Assembly (NCBI GenBank): GCA_016794665.1
Contig: JAEUHB010000156.1
Location: 1 to 43,011, forward strand
DNA length: 43,011 nt
Direction: 5' to 3'
Source of the DNA: Opitutaceae bacterium
GTDB lineage: Bacteria; Verrucomicrobiota; Verrucomicrobiia; Opitutales; Opitutaceae
Shown here: in pieces, positions 32,016 to 40,302 of the stretch
Numbering within the stretch: position 1 is the first letter of the stretch
Layout of the letters: the number at the start of each line of letters is the position of its first letter
The notes under the pieces: model-generated
What the model was told of the DNA's origin: nothing
Databases searched by the model: none
What the model saw: the letters and a program-made list of their open reading frames with translations, nothing else
Translations under genes and position numbers: made by a program

Positions 32016-33224
32016 ATGCGCTTCTCCGTCGTCTTCCTCGTCGCCCTCCGCGCGCTTCGCCGCAACACGATGCGTTCGATCCTCACGTCGCTTGGCATCA
32101 TCATCGGCATCGGCGCCGTGATTGCCATCGTCAGCATGGGCAACGGCACCAAGGCCCGCGTCGAGGCTCAGGTTGCCGCGCTCGGGCAAAACATCATCAC
32201 CGTCTACCCCGGTAGCTTCAGCTCCGGCGGTATGCGCGGTGGCTTCGGCAGCTCCGCGACGCTCACCGTGGAAGACGCTGAGGCGATCATGGCCGAAATC
32301 GCCGACATCGACGGCGTGAGCCCCGAGGTGCGCGATCGCAACCAGGTCCTCGCGAACGGCCTGAATTGGAACACCAACGTCTACGGCGAATCGCCGGACT
32401 ACCCTTACATCAAGAACTGGAACGTCGTCCAAGGCGCCATGTTCACCGAGCAGGACGTCAAGTCCCTCGCCAAGGTGGCCGTCATTGGCAAGACCGTCGT
32501 CGACAATTTGTTTCCCAACGAGGATCCCATCGGGCAGACGCTGCGCATCCGCAACCTGCCGTTCCGCGTCGTGGGCGTGCTCGATGTGAAGGGCTTCAGC
32601 CTCTTCGGATCGGATCAAGATGATGTCGTCATCATTCCCTACTCGTCCCACATGCGCCGCGTTTCCCGTCGCACAAGCATCTCGTCGATTCTCGTGCAGG
32701 GAGCCTCGGCCGAGAAACTCGATGTCGTGAAGCAGCGCATCGAGGACCTGCTCACCCAGCGCCGCAAGGGCCGCGAGCCCGATTTTACCGTCCGCACGCA
32801 GGAGGAACTCGCTCAGACCGCCACGGAGACCACTAAAGCCATGACCGTGCTGCTGTCCTGCATCGCGTTCGTGTCCCTCGCCGTCGGTGGCATCGGCGTC
32901 ATGAACATCATGCTCGTGTCCGTCACCGAGCGAACCCGCGAGATCGGCATCCGTCTGGCCATCGGTGCGCATGGCAGCGACGTGCTCACGCAGTTCCTCA
33001 TCGAGGCCGTGCTTCTCAGCGTGCTGGGCGGCATCCTCGGAATCCTCTGCGGCATCGGGGCCTCCGAGCTTGGGTCGATCTATATGGGCTTCCCCACGCT
33101 AATCGCGCCGTGGTCCATTTTTGTCGCCGTCGGCGTCAGCACGGCCGTCGGCTTGATCTTCGGCTTCTTCCCCGCCCTCAAGGCCGCCAAGCTCGATCCG
33201 ATCGACGCGCTGCGCTACGAGTGA
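32016..33224 (+). CDS. MacB/FtsX-type ABC transporter permease
   Basis: Seen: 402 residues. First membrane span about 17-40 (MRSILTSLGIIIGIGAVIAIV), then the MacB periplasmic core domain (about 45-275; GTKARVEAQVAALGQNIITVYPG, VAVIGKTVVDNLFPNEDPIGQTLRI), then three FtsX-domain spans (about 280-310, 330-355, 370-390) with GGIGVMNIMLVSVTERTREIGIRLAIGA, the MacB signature. The C-terminus PALKAAKLDPIDALRYE is the family ending. With the adaptor and ATPase it forms a tripartite pump; an outer-membrane TolC-type gene is not in the window. The exported substrate (macrolide, peptide, lipid or siderophore) cannot be told. Its TGA overlaps the start of the next gene (TGATG). Confidence 0.95.
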   Translation: MRFSVVFLVALRALRRNTMRSILTSLGIIIGIGAVIAIVSMGNGTKARVEAQVAALGQNIITVYPGSFSSGGMRGGFGSSATLTVEDAEAIMAEIADIDGVSPEVRDRNQVLANGLNWNTNVYGESPDYPYIKNWNVVQGAMFTEQDVKSLAKVAVIGKTVVDNLFPNEDPIGQTLRIRNLPFRVVGVLDVKGFSLFGSDQDDVVIIPYSSHMRRVSRRTSISSILVQGASAEKLDVVKQRIEDLLTQRRKGREPDFTVRTQEELAQTATETTKAMTVLLSCIAFVSLAVGGIGVMNIMLVSVTERTREIGIRLAIGAHGSDVLTQFLIEAVLLSVLGGILGILCGIGASELGSIYMGFPTLIAPWSIFVAVGVSTAVGLIFGFFPALKAAKLDPIDALRYE

Positions 33225-34495
33225 TGCGGCGCCTGGCGCTTCCCTCGGTGCGCCCGTTCCTGCTCGCAATTCTGCTCGCGCCCCTCGGTGCCGTCGCCCA
33301 GTCGCACCCGGAGCTGCATGCCGATGCCGCCCGTGCCGCCGCGGCCGGCGATCTTAAAGGCGCCCGCACCGCGATTTCCGCCGCGCTCGCGCAGCGTCCC
33401 GATTCGCCCCGCTACCTCCGCGAACTCGCCGCCTACGCGACGCAGGGGGGCGACGCCCCGGCGGCCATCGCCGCGCTCCGCCGCATCGCCACGCTCGGCC
33501 TCGCTCCGGCGGTCGAGCGCGATCCTTTGTTTGCCCCGCTGCAGGGCACGCGCGATTTCCGCGAGGTGGGCCGGCTCTTCGCGGAGAACCGCGAGCCGCG
33601 CGGCGAAGTCACCGCCTTGGCCGAGCTGCCCGGCCGCAACGGCCTGATCGAGGGCATCGCGTTCCGTGCGCGCACCGGCGACCTGTTTCTCGGCGATGTG
33701 CACCACCGCTGCATCTGGCGCCGGCGCGGCGACGGCCCGCTGGAGCGCTTCAGCGTCGAGACCGAGGACGCGCTCGGCATCTTCGGCCTGGCCATCGACG
33801 AACCGCGCGGCGCGCTGTGGGCGGCGATGACCGCCGGCCCGGAAATCTCCGGCTTCACCGCGGATCTCAAGGGACTCGCCGCGCTTGCCGAGTTCGATCT
33901 CTCGACCGGCGAACTCCGCCGCATCGTCGATCTGCCCGACGACGCCCGGGCCCACGCGCTCGGGGACCTGATCGTCGCCGCCGACGGCACGGTCTACGCG
34001 ACCGACAGCTTGGCCCCGGTCATCTGGCGTGTCACTCCCGGCGCCGAGGAAGCCGAGGTTTTCACCGAGTCAGATTCCATCCATTCGCTGCAGGGCCTCG
34101 TGCTCGCGGGCCGCGCGCTGGTCGTTGCGGATTTCGCCAACGGTCTCCTCACCGTGGATCTTGCAGCCCGCCGGGTCACGCGCATCGCCACACCACCGGG
34201 CACGACGCTCGTTGGCCTCGATGGGCTCGTTGCCGAGGCCGAAACGCTCGTGGCGGTCCAAAACGGCACCACGCCGCAACGCGTGCTTCGCCTCCGTCTC
34301 GCACCCGACCTTGCGAGCGTCGAGTCCGTTGTGGTCCTCGCCTCGGGCCACCCCGGCCTCGATGACCTCGGGCTCGTGACCCTGATGCGCGAGCGCCCGA
34401 TCGTCGTGGCCGGCGCCGGCTGGGATCTGCTGTCCCCCGGGCGCCCTCAGCCGCCCGCGCACACCGTCCGGGTCTTTGCCTTGCCAGCACCTTGA
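33224..34495 (+). CDS. Exported protein: short helical-repeat region plus SMP-30-like beta-propeller
   Basis: Seen: 423 residues; signal peptide (1-25, ending GAVAQ), a TPR-like helical region (about 28-110: HADAARAAAAGDLKGARTAISAALAQRPDSPRYLRELAAYA), then repeated propeller blades (about 130-420) such as IEGIAFRARTGDLFLGDVHHRCIW, FGLAIDEPRGALWAAM, IVAADGTVYATDSLAPVIWRV and VLAGRALVVADFANGLLTVDL. The blade pattern resembles SMP-30/gluconolactonase and NHL-type propellers, but I see no clear catalytic set, so a binding role is as likely as a lactonase. The start overlaps the permease stop by one base (TGATG), so it is translationally coupled to the pump. The next gene, a TPR protein, follows after 36 bases. 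Confidence 0.78.
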   Translation: MRRLALPSVRPFLLAILLAPLGAVAQSHPELHADAARAAAAGDLKGARTAISAALAQRPDSPRYLRELAAYATQGGDAPAAIAALRRIATLGLAPAVERDPLFAPLQGTRDFREVGRLFAENREPRGEVTALAELPGRNGLIEGIAFRARTGDLFLGDVHHRCIWRRRGDGPLERFSVETEDALGIFGLAIDEPRGALWAAMTAGPEISGFTADLKGLAALAEFDLSTGELRRIVDLPDDARAHALGDLIVAADGTVYATDSLAPVIWRVTPGAEEAEVFTESDSIHSLQGLVLAGRALVVADFANGLLTVDLAARRVTRIATPPGTTLVGLDGLVAEAETLVAVQNGTTPQRVLRLRLAPDLASVESVVVLASGHPGLDDLGLVTLMRERPIVVAGAGWDLLSPGRPQPPAHTVRVFALPAP

Positions 34496-34531
34496 CGGGA
34501 AACTTTTTTCCCGCCGACCGGTTTCATCCCC

Positions 34532-35386
34532 ATGCGCTTTCTGCTGTTCGCCCTGATCTGCCTCTGCACCGGCCCCGGCCGTGCGACGGAAATCGCCACG
34601 GCGCTCGCCCACTTCCAGGCCAAGCGCTACCCCGACGCGCAGGCGGCCTTCACGGATATCATCGCCGCCGATCCGAAGAACGCCGTCGCGTGCCATCACC
34701 TCGGGCGCCTCGCCGCCATGCGCGGCGAAGCGCCGGCCCTCGAGGAGGCCGCCAAGTGGCACGGGCGCGCCGCGGAACTCGAGCCGCGCAACGCCACCTA
34801 CCTCGCGGCCTACGGCGGCGCGCTGCTCAACGCCGCCAACAAGTCCCGCTCGTTCTCCACCGCCACCAAGGGGCGCGATATGCTCGAAAAGGCCGTGGCC
34901 GTTGACCCCGCGCAGCTCGACGCGCGCGAGGCGCTGTTCCGCTTCTATTACCACGCGCCCTGGCCCATCGGCAGCAACGCCAAGGCCTACGCCCACCTCG
35001 ACGCGATCCGCAAGCACGACCCCGAGCGCGCCAATGTCCTCAGCGTGATCAGCAAGGTCGACAACAAGGACTACGCCGGCGCCTTCAAGGTCTGCGACGA
35101 CTTGCTCGCCGCGCAGCCCGCGCACTACAACGCACTCTACCACTACGGCCGCACCGCGGCGGTAAGCGGCCAAAACCTCGTGCGCGGCGCCGAGTGTCTG
35201 CGCCGGTGCCTCGCCCAGACGCCGCCGCTCCCAACCTCGCCCCCGCACGCCGCCGTCTGGAACCGGCTCGGCAACATCGAGGAAAAACTCAAGCGACCCG
35301 CCGAGGCCCGCGCCGCCTACGAATCCGCCCTCAAGCTCGACCCCGCCAACAAGCAGGCGGCCGACGCGCTGGCGCGGCTTCGGTAG
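34532..35386 (+). CDS. Exported tetratricopeptide-repeat protein
   Basis: Seen: 284 residues; signal peptide (MRFLLFALICLCTGPGRA), then TPR units: about 22-55 (ALAHFQAKRYPDAQAAFTDIIAADPKN), 55-90 (ACHHLGRLAAMRG...WHGRAAELEPRN), 90-130, 165-200 (NKDYAGAFKVCDDLLAAQPAH), 200-235 and a well-formed final unit 245-284 (AVWNRLGNIEEKLKRPAEARAAYESALKLDPANK). TPR proteins serve as periplasmic scaffolds. It is probably the last gene of the pump operon: 36 bases separate it from the propeller gene on the same strand, and the next gene converges. No specific partner can be named. Confidence 0.85.
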   Translation: MRFLLFALICLCTGPGRATEIATALAHFQAKRYPDAQAAFTDIIAADPKNAVACHHLGRLAAMRGEAPALEEAAKWHGRAAELEPRNATYLAAYGGALLNAANKSRSFSTATKGRDMLEKAVAVDPAQLDAREALFRFYYHAPWPIGSNAKAYAHLDAIRKHDPERANVLSVISKVDNKDYAGAFKVCDDLLAAQPAHYNALYHYGRTAAVSGQNLVRGAECLRRCLAQTPPLPTSPPHAAVWNRLGNIEEKLKRPAEARAAYESALKLDPANKQAADALARLR

Positions 35387-35443
35387 GAGCGCGCCTCCAC
35401 GCGGTGCATTTTGTTGTGGGCGGGCTGCCTGCCTGCATCGCCT

Positions 35444-36892
35444 TCACTCCCCGAAGCGCAACGCGTAGAGATCCGCCTCGCGCATGCTCACCCGCAGCCG
35501 AATCACCCGGCCGCGCAACGCCGAAAGATCCACCCCGCCCTTCCACGCGACGGAGGCGTCGAGCTTGTCGCCAAACATCTCCGCCATGTCGGCCAGCGCG
35601 AAGCCCGGGATCGCCCGGCCGTGCTCGTCCTGAATCTCGACGCGTATGCCACCGACCGCCGACGTGGCGAAATTGAAACGCAGACGCCCGCCCGCGCACA
35701 CGAGCGGATGCGTCGTAAACTCCCCCGCCTCCGCCCCTGCGTGCATCGAGGCGAAGCCTTGCTTGCGCACCGTGAGCCGGCGAATCCGGTGATCCGGATG
35801 GCGGTAGTGCTCGCTGATGTAGAGCGACCACTCGCCCTCGCCGCCGTCGTAGATGCCGCACGCCGTCATGTTGCTGCGCTCGGTCCAGTTCTTCGCATCC
35901 GGGCCGGGCCTCACCCATGCTCCGCGAAACGGGCGATCCCAGTTCACGCCATCGCGGCTCGACATGAACACCGCGTCGCTCGTGCCCGGCCCTCCCTTGT
36001 GGCCCTTCAGCGTCACGCGTGTCGGCGCGAAGCGCATCGGGAACGAAAGGAAAATGTGCGGCGCGGTCGGGCACGCGATCGTCGCGGAGGTGTAGAAATG
36101 CTCCGCCGGCACCCCCGGCGCGTAGCGGTGCGGCGTGCCGTCGCTCCACGCGAGAAAGTCCGCCGAGGTCATGCTCTGGATGGCGCGCACGTTGTTGGCG
36201 AAGATGCGGCTGAAGCTCGCATAGCGCCCGCGCGCCGCGTCCCACAAGGCGAGGTTCTGCGAGTCGAAGGCTCCCCTCGTGATCACCGGTTCGGGCCGGA
36301 GCTTGCGCCAGTGGATGCCGTCGGCCGAGGCAAACGCGTAAAGCCCTCCCGGCGTCTCGCCATCCTTCCAATTCTTTCCCGGCTGCTTCACGCCGCCGAG
36401 CGCCTTGTAGCGCTCGTCCGCCCGCGCCGCCGGATTGGTGTCCAGGAACGGCGCGAAATTGTGCGACTCCACACCGCGCCACACGACGTTGTTGTCCTTT
36501 GTCCCGCCGGCCTCAATCAGCCCAAGCGCCGGGCGCGTGAAATGAATGCCATCCTCGCTCTCGGCCACGCAGGTCACCTGCGCATCGCTGTGATCGGAGC
36601 CGCCGGACGAACCGCGGTAGTAGAGCCGCGCCTTCGTGCCGTCCTGAATCACCGTGAAATAGGCGCAGGTGATCCCCTCCCACGGCTTGTCCGTCTTGAG
36701 CACGATCTCGCGGCGCACCGGCTCATGGAGCCTGAGCGCCACGCCGCGCTTCTCCGCGACGAGGAATTCGTCGACGAAGGGTTCCCAACGCGAACCCGGT
36801 TCGAACGGAGCAGCCGCCAGCACAAGCGCCGCGGATGCGAAATAGAGGCACGGGCTTTTCACCCGGCCAACGGAGCAGTTCGCGCGCCTCAT
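35444..36892 (-). CDS. Glycosyl-hydrolase-32/43-like five-bladed propeller protein, exported
   Basis: Seen: 482 residues; hydrophobic signal-like segment (about 14-28, LYFASAALVLAAAP), then repeated 'S.DG..W.R' blade motifs: ESEDGIHFTRP, ASADGIHWRKLRP and MSSRDGVNWDRP, with FVDEFLVAEKRG at the start of the propeller and a C-terminal beta-sandwich (about 380-482; AGGRLRFNFATSAVGGIRVEIQDEHGRAI). This architecture is common among Planctomycetes and Verrucomicrobia and is placed near GH32/GH43 by fold; catalytic residues cannot be assigned with confidence. It is the last gene of a three-gene minus-strand set (epimerase-like, DapA-like, this gene), beginning 30 bases after the DapA-like stop. Probably acts in the periplasm on a plant or algal glycan (inference). 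Confidence 0.8.
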   Translation of the reverse strand: MRRANCSVGRVKSPCLYFASAALVLAAAPFEPGSRWEPFVDEFLVAEKRGVALRLHEPVRREIVLKTDKPWEGITCAYFTVIQDGTKARLYYRGSSGGSDHSDAQVTCVAESEDGIHFTRPALGLIEAGGTKDNNVVWRGVESHNFAPFLDTNPAARADERYKALGGVKQPGKNWKDGETPGGLYAFASADGIHWRKLRPEPVITRGAFDSQNLALWDAARGRYASFSRIFANNVRAIQSMTSADFLAWSDGTPHRYAPGVPAEHFYTSATIACPTAPHIFLSFPMRFAPTRVTLKGHKGGPGTSDAVFMSSRDGVNWDRPFRGAWVRPGPDAKNWTERSNMTACGIYDGGEGEWSLYISEHYRHPDHRIRRLTVRKQGFASMHAGAEAGEFTTHPLVCAGGRLRFNFATSAVGGIRVEIQDEHGRAIPGFALADMAEMFGDKLDASVAWKGGVDLSALRGRVIRLRVSMREADLYALRFGE

Positions 36893-36922
36893 GGCACGAG
36901 CAAAAGCCGGCTGGGTGCGCGC

Positions 36923-37963
36923 TCAGGCCAGCCAGCGGTCACGGTTCGCCGCGACAAACGCGTCATCGATCAGTTCGGGATAGGCACGGCACACGCGGGT
37001 CAGTTCCTCGGCCTGCCCGGGCGAAAGCACCTCGTGCGGATTGAGGCAGCGGTTCGTCGGCAGCAGGCCCTGCCGCCGCAGCACCTCGAGGATGCCGGGG
37101 ATGCAGCCCTTGAAATTGTTCGCCGGATCAAAGAGCGCGGCGTTCATGTCGGTGACCGCATTCGCGCGCGCAAGCCAGTTGCGCGAGAACATCGGGGCGT
37201 CGCCGAGCGCCTTGATTTCGCTGAGGAGCTGCACGGCGCTGTGTGTCCAGACGCCCCAGTGCCCGAGCAGCCCGCCCACGATTCGGCGCGCGGCGGGGCC
37301 GGGCCCGAAGGAGAAGGGCGTGAGGAGGTCCGTGACAATGGTGTCGTCGTTGCCGGTGTAGAGCGCGACGTCGCTGCGCCCCGCCTCGATCACGGCGCGG
37401 ATCACGTCGATGGTCTGGTAGCGGTTGAACGGCGCGATCTTGATCGCGAGGAGGTTCGGAATCTCCGCAAATGCGCGCCAGAAGGAGTAAGGCAGCACGC
37501 GCCCGCCCACCGCCGGTTGCAGGTAGAACCCGATCAGCGGAATCGCCTCCGCCACGCGGCGGCAATGCGCGATAATCTGAGACTCGGGCTGCGTGCGCCA
37601 CGCGCCGAGACTCAGCAAGCCGGCGTGATAGCCGAGGTTGCGCGCGAGTTCGGCCTCGGCCACCGCCTGCGCGGTCTGCCCGCACACGCCCGCGATCATG
37701 ATCACCGGGCGCGGGGCCCGGCGGAGCGCCTCATGGGCCGTGCGTTGGGCGAGCTCAAGCACGGGGCGATAGAGCGCATGCTGGGGCTCCCGGATCTCGA
37801 ACTGGGTCGAATGGACGCCCACCGCAAGGCCGCCCACGCCGGCGTCGAGGTAGTAGCGCGTGAGTGCGCGCTGGTGCCGCTCGGAGAAACGGCCGCCCTC
37901 GTCGAGGGCGAGCGGATGCGCGGGGATGACGTGTCCGGCGAGGAGGTGCGAGCGGGGATCCAT
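36923..37963 (-). CDS. Dihydrodipicolinate synthase-family aldolase/lyase
   Basis: Class I (Schiff-base) pyruvate-type aldolase family, covering DapA, N-acetylneuraminate lyase and 2-keto-3-deoxy sugar acid aldolases. Seen: 346 residues; TIM barrel with Schiff-base K175 in LLAIKIAPFNRYQ and Y147 in GFYLQPAVGG; the Tyr-Lys spacing of 28 equals that of E. coli DapA (133/161). The usual GTTGE phosphate/carboxylate loop is replaced by AVGVHSTQFEIRE, so it is not a true DapA; a sugar-acid substrate is more likely (inference). A C-terminal helical extension (about 295-346) exceeds the typical 300 residues. It starts 3 bases after the epimerase-like gene and is probably co-transcribed with it and the propeller protein. 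Confidence 0.85.
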   Translation of the reverse strand: MDPRSHLLAGHVIPAHPLALDEGGRFSERHQRALTRYYLDAGVGGLAVGVHSTQFEIREPQHALYRPVLELAQRTAHEALRRAPRPVIMIAGVCGQTAQAVAEAELARNLGYHAGLLSLGAWRTQPESQIIAHCRRVAEAIPLIGFYLQPAVGGRVLPYSFWRAFAEIPNLLAIKIAPFNRYQTIDVIRAVIEAGRSDVALYTGNDDTIVTDLLTPFSFGPGPAARRIVGGLLGHWGVWTHSAVQLLSEIKALGDAPMFSRNWLARANAVTDMNAALFDPANNFKGCIPGILEVLRRQGLLPTNRCLNPHEVLSPGQAEELTRVCRAYPELIDDAFVAANRDRWLA

Positions 37964-37966
37964 GGC

Positions 37967-39031
37967 CTAGAATTTCCCGTCGCGCGTGGCGAAGTGCGTG
38001 GGCTTGCCCAGCAACCGCCCGCCGGCGCGCAAGTGCGCGGCGACGTGCGCGATCATCGCGTCGAGGCCGGTGGGCGGCGGTCCGAAGAGGCGGTAGGACT
38101 CGCGCGCATCGATGTGCCACGCGGTGGCCTGCGGCGACCCGGTGAAGGCCGGCTTCCGGCCGAAGTGCGCGCCAAATTTCTCCGCCACGTCGCGCACAAG
38201 CAGCTTGTCGCCGGTGATGTTGAGCGGCTTCGGCGGCGAGGCCGTGTGCAACAGCGACTCGATGGCGCGGGAACAGGCGTCGCGCTGCCAAATCACGTTC
38301 ACCACGCCCATCGCGAGATCAATGGGCTCGCCGGCGAGCACCGCGCGGCCGATGTCGACCAGCACTCCGTAGCGATACTCCACCGAGTAGTTGAGCCGGA
38401 ACAGCAGCGCGCGCGTCCCGTGGAGCTTCGAGTAGTGGGTGAAGACCCGCTCACGCCCGATGCAGGTGGTGGCATATTCGCCGAGGAAGCCGAGTTCGCT
38501 GGCCTCATTCGCGCCCGCGCCGCCGACGGGCGTGAGCGGGTAAACGCAGCCCGTCGAGTAGACCACGACGCGGCTCGCGTGAAACCGGCGCGCCACGTGA
38601 GATGGCACCACCGTGTTCTCGATCCAAGTCTCCTCGGGGGCGCTGTCGGTCCCGAATTTCTGGCCGGCGAGATACTGCACGTGGGCGGCGTCCGGGAGCC
38701 GCATGACCGCCGCAAAATCGGATAGGTCGCACGCCACCGGGACGACGCCGAAATGCTCGAGCGTCGCGCGCGCCTTTGCGTCGCGAAAGCGCGCCACGCC
38801 GAGCACTCGCGTGGTGCGCTTGCCCGCCGCATCCAACGCGCGGCGGAGCATCGCGGCCTGCGTCACGCCCATCTTGCCCGAGGCGCCGAGCACGAGGTGA
38901 TCGCCGTCGAGCTGGCCCACGGCGGCGATCGCGGCCGGCGTGGGCGCGGACAGCGCCTCCTCGATCTCTCGGTCGCTGCCGGCGGCGGCGGACGGCGGGG
39001 GCGGGGCGCTGGCGGCGGGCGCGGGATTCAT
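37967..39031 (-). CDS. NAD-dependent epimerase/dehydratase-family protein without the usual YxxxK
   Basis: Seen: 354 residues; a Pro/Ala-rich N-terminus (about 1-17), then a Rossmann start LVLGASGKMG (GxxGxxG, 49-55), a VACDLSD stretch, VVVYSTGCVYPLTP and a C-terminal substrate region (PLNITGDKLLVRDVAEKFGAHFG). This is the extended SDR/epimerase fold. The catalytic YxxxK of the family is not present: the Tyr is in GEYATTCIGRER (Y186), where the +4 residue is Cys190, not Lys. It may therefore be a binding or structurally altered member, or use another base. First gene of the minus-strand trio and divergent from the iron alcohol dehydrogenase gene at 39169. Confidence 0.8.
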   Translation of the reverse strand: MNPAPAASAPPPPSAAAGSDREIEEALSAPTPAAIAAVGQLDGDHLVLGASGKMGVTQAAMLRRALDAAGKRTTRVLGVARFRDAKARATLEHFGVVPVACDLSDFAAVMRLPDAAHVQYLAGQKFGTDSAPEETWIENTVVPSHVARRFHASRVVVYSTGCVYPLTPVGGAGANEASELGFLGEYATTCIGRERVFTHYSKLHGTRALLFRLNYSVEYRYGVLVDIGRAVLAGEPIDLAMGVVNVIWQRDACSRAIESLLHTASPPKPLNITGDKLLVRDVAEKFGAHFGRKPAFTGSPQATAWHIDARESYRLFGPPPTGLDAMIAHVAAHLRAGGRLLGKPTHFATRDGKF

Positions 39032-39078
39032 CGGCGCGCACCTAACGCCAGCGCGCCGGGCGCCGGCAACCGTTTTCT

Positions 39079-39106
39079 GCGTTCAACGTTCACCGCGTTC
39101 CCGTTC
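39079..39106. promoter_or_regulatory. Direct repeat GCGTTC-N-CGTTC, candidate AraC-type site
   Basis: Seen: GCGTTCAACGTTC (39079-39091) and GCGTTCCCGTTC (39095-39106) in the 137-base gap between the divergent epimerase-like and alcohol dehydrogenase genes. AraC-family proteins such as the XylR-type regulator at 41915-43011 commonly bind tandem direct repeats. The match could also be a low-complexity stretch. Confidence 0.25.
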
Positions 39107-39168
39107 GCGGGCCCGGGCGCATGCGCATCCAATAATCGGGCACGGAGGCGCACTCCGTTGCACCACCC

Positions 39169-40302
39169 GTGGCGCTGATCAACTACCTCGTCCCTGTCCA
39201 CTTCGCCGCCGGCGCGCTCCGCACGTTGCCGGAGGAGATCGCGCGGCTCGGCCTGCGCGCGCCGCTGGTCGTGACCGACCGCGGCCTCGTGCGCGCCGGC
39301 CTGATCGACCGGCTTGCGGCGCACGTGCCGGGCTTTGACGCGGCGCGGGTCTTCGACGGCACACCGGAGAACCCCACCGAAGGCGCCGTGCGGCGCGCCG
39401 CCGCGCTCTACCGCGAGCAAGGCTGCGATGGCATCGTCGCCATGGGCGGCGGCTCGCCCCTGGATCTGGCCAAGGGCGTCGCCCTCCTTGCCACCCATCC
39501 AGGGCCGCTGGCGCGGTTTGCCGCCACGGCTGGCGGTATGGCGCACATCACCGCGGATGTCGCGCCCCTCATCGCGATTCCCACGACGGCCGGCACGGGC
39601 TCGGAGGTGGGTCGCGCCGCCGTGCTCGTGCTGGACGACGGCCGCAAGGTCGCCGTCATCAGCCCGCACCTGCTGCCCCGCTCCGCGATTTGCGACCCCG
39701 AGCTCACTCTCTCGCTGCCGCCGCGGCTCACCGCCGGCACGGGCATGGACGCGATCGCACACGGGTTGGAGACGTTCCTGTCACCAGCGGACAACCCGCC
39801 GGCCGACGCGCTCGCGCTCGATGGACTTGCGCGCGGCGTGGCGCACCTGCCCCGCGCAGTAACCGACGGCGCCGATCTGGCAGCGCGGCGCGAGATGATG
39901 ATGGCCTCGCTGCAATGCGGCCTTGCCTTCCAGAAGGGCCTCGGCGCCGTGCACGCGATGAGCCACCCGCTTGGCGCCCTTCCCGGCGTGACGATTCACC
40001 ACGGCACCGCCAACGCCATCCTCCTGCCCGCGGTGCTGCGCTTCAACGCCCCCGTGTGCGCCGATAAATTTGCGCGCATCCGCACCGCGCTCGGTCTCCC
40101 GCATGACGCGGACCTGGCGGTGTTTTTCCGGGAGCTTGCGGGCCGGGTGGGCCTGCCCCTGACGTTGCGCACCGCCGGCGTGCCCCGCGCCAGCCTCGAT
40201 GCGCTTGCCACTGCAGCGGCGCTCGATTTCTCGGGCCGCACGAACCCCCGACCCGTCACCTCCGCCGACTATCGGCGGCTCTACGAAGAATCCCATGACT
40301 AG
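39169..40302 (+). CDS. Iron-dependent (group III) alcohol dehydrogenase
   Basis: NAD(P)-dependent oxidation or reduction of alcohols/aldehydes. Seen: 377 residues starting at GTG (39169). Landmarks: nucleotide site VAMGGGSPLDLAKG (93-103), IPTTAGTGSEVGRAAV, metal ligands D194 and H198 in GMDAIAHGLE, H262 in AVHAMSHPLG and H277 in TIHHGTANA. This set matches FucO (lactaldehyde reductase) closely in position. Substrate remains open: lactaldehyde, hydroxybutyrate or a sugar-derived alcohol. The next gene starts 8 bases before its stop, so the two are translationally coupled. Divergent from the epimerase-like gene. Confidence 0.92.
   Translation: MALINYLVPVHFAAGALRTLPEEIARLGLRAPLVVTDRGLVRAGLIDRLAAHVPGFDAARVFDGTPENPTEGAVRRAAALYREQGCDGIVAMGGGSPLDLAKGVALLATHPGPLARFAATAGGMAHITADVAPLIAIPTTAGTGSEVGRAAVLVLDDGRKVAVISPHLLPRSAICDPELTLSLPPRLTAGTGMDAIAHGLETFLSPADNPPADALALDGLARGVAHLPRAVTDGADLAARREMMMASLQCGLAFQKGLGAVHAMSHPLGALPGVTIHHGTANAILLPAVLRFNAPVCADKFARIRTALGLPHDADLAVFFRELAGRVGLPLTLRTAGVPRASLDALATAAALDFSGRTNPRPVTSADYRRLYEESHD

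Noticed and set aside
35411..38725. Open frame of about 1100 codons on the plus strand opposite the propeller, DapA-like and epimerase-like genes
   Set aside because: Arg/His/Ala-rich shadow frame without motifs, created by high GC at third codon positions of the real genes.
39117..39126. GCGCATGCGC palindrome in the divergent gap
   Set aside because: Ten-base GC palindromes are frequent at this base composition and nothing else supports a site.
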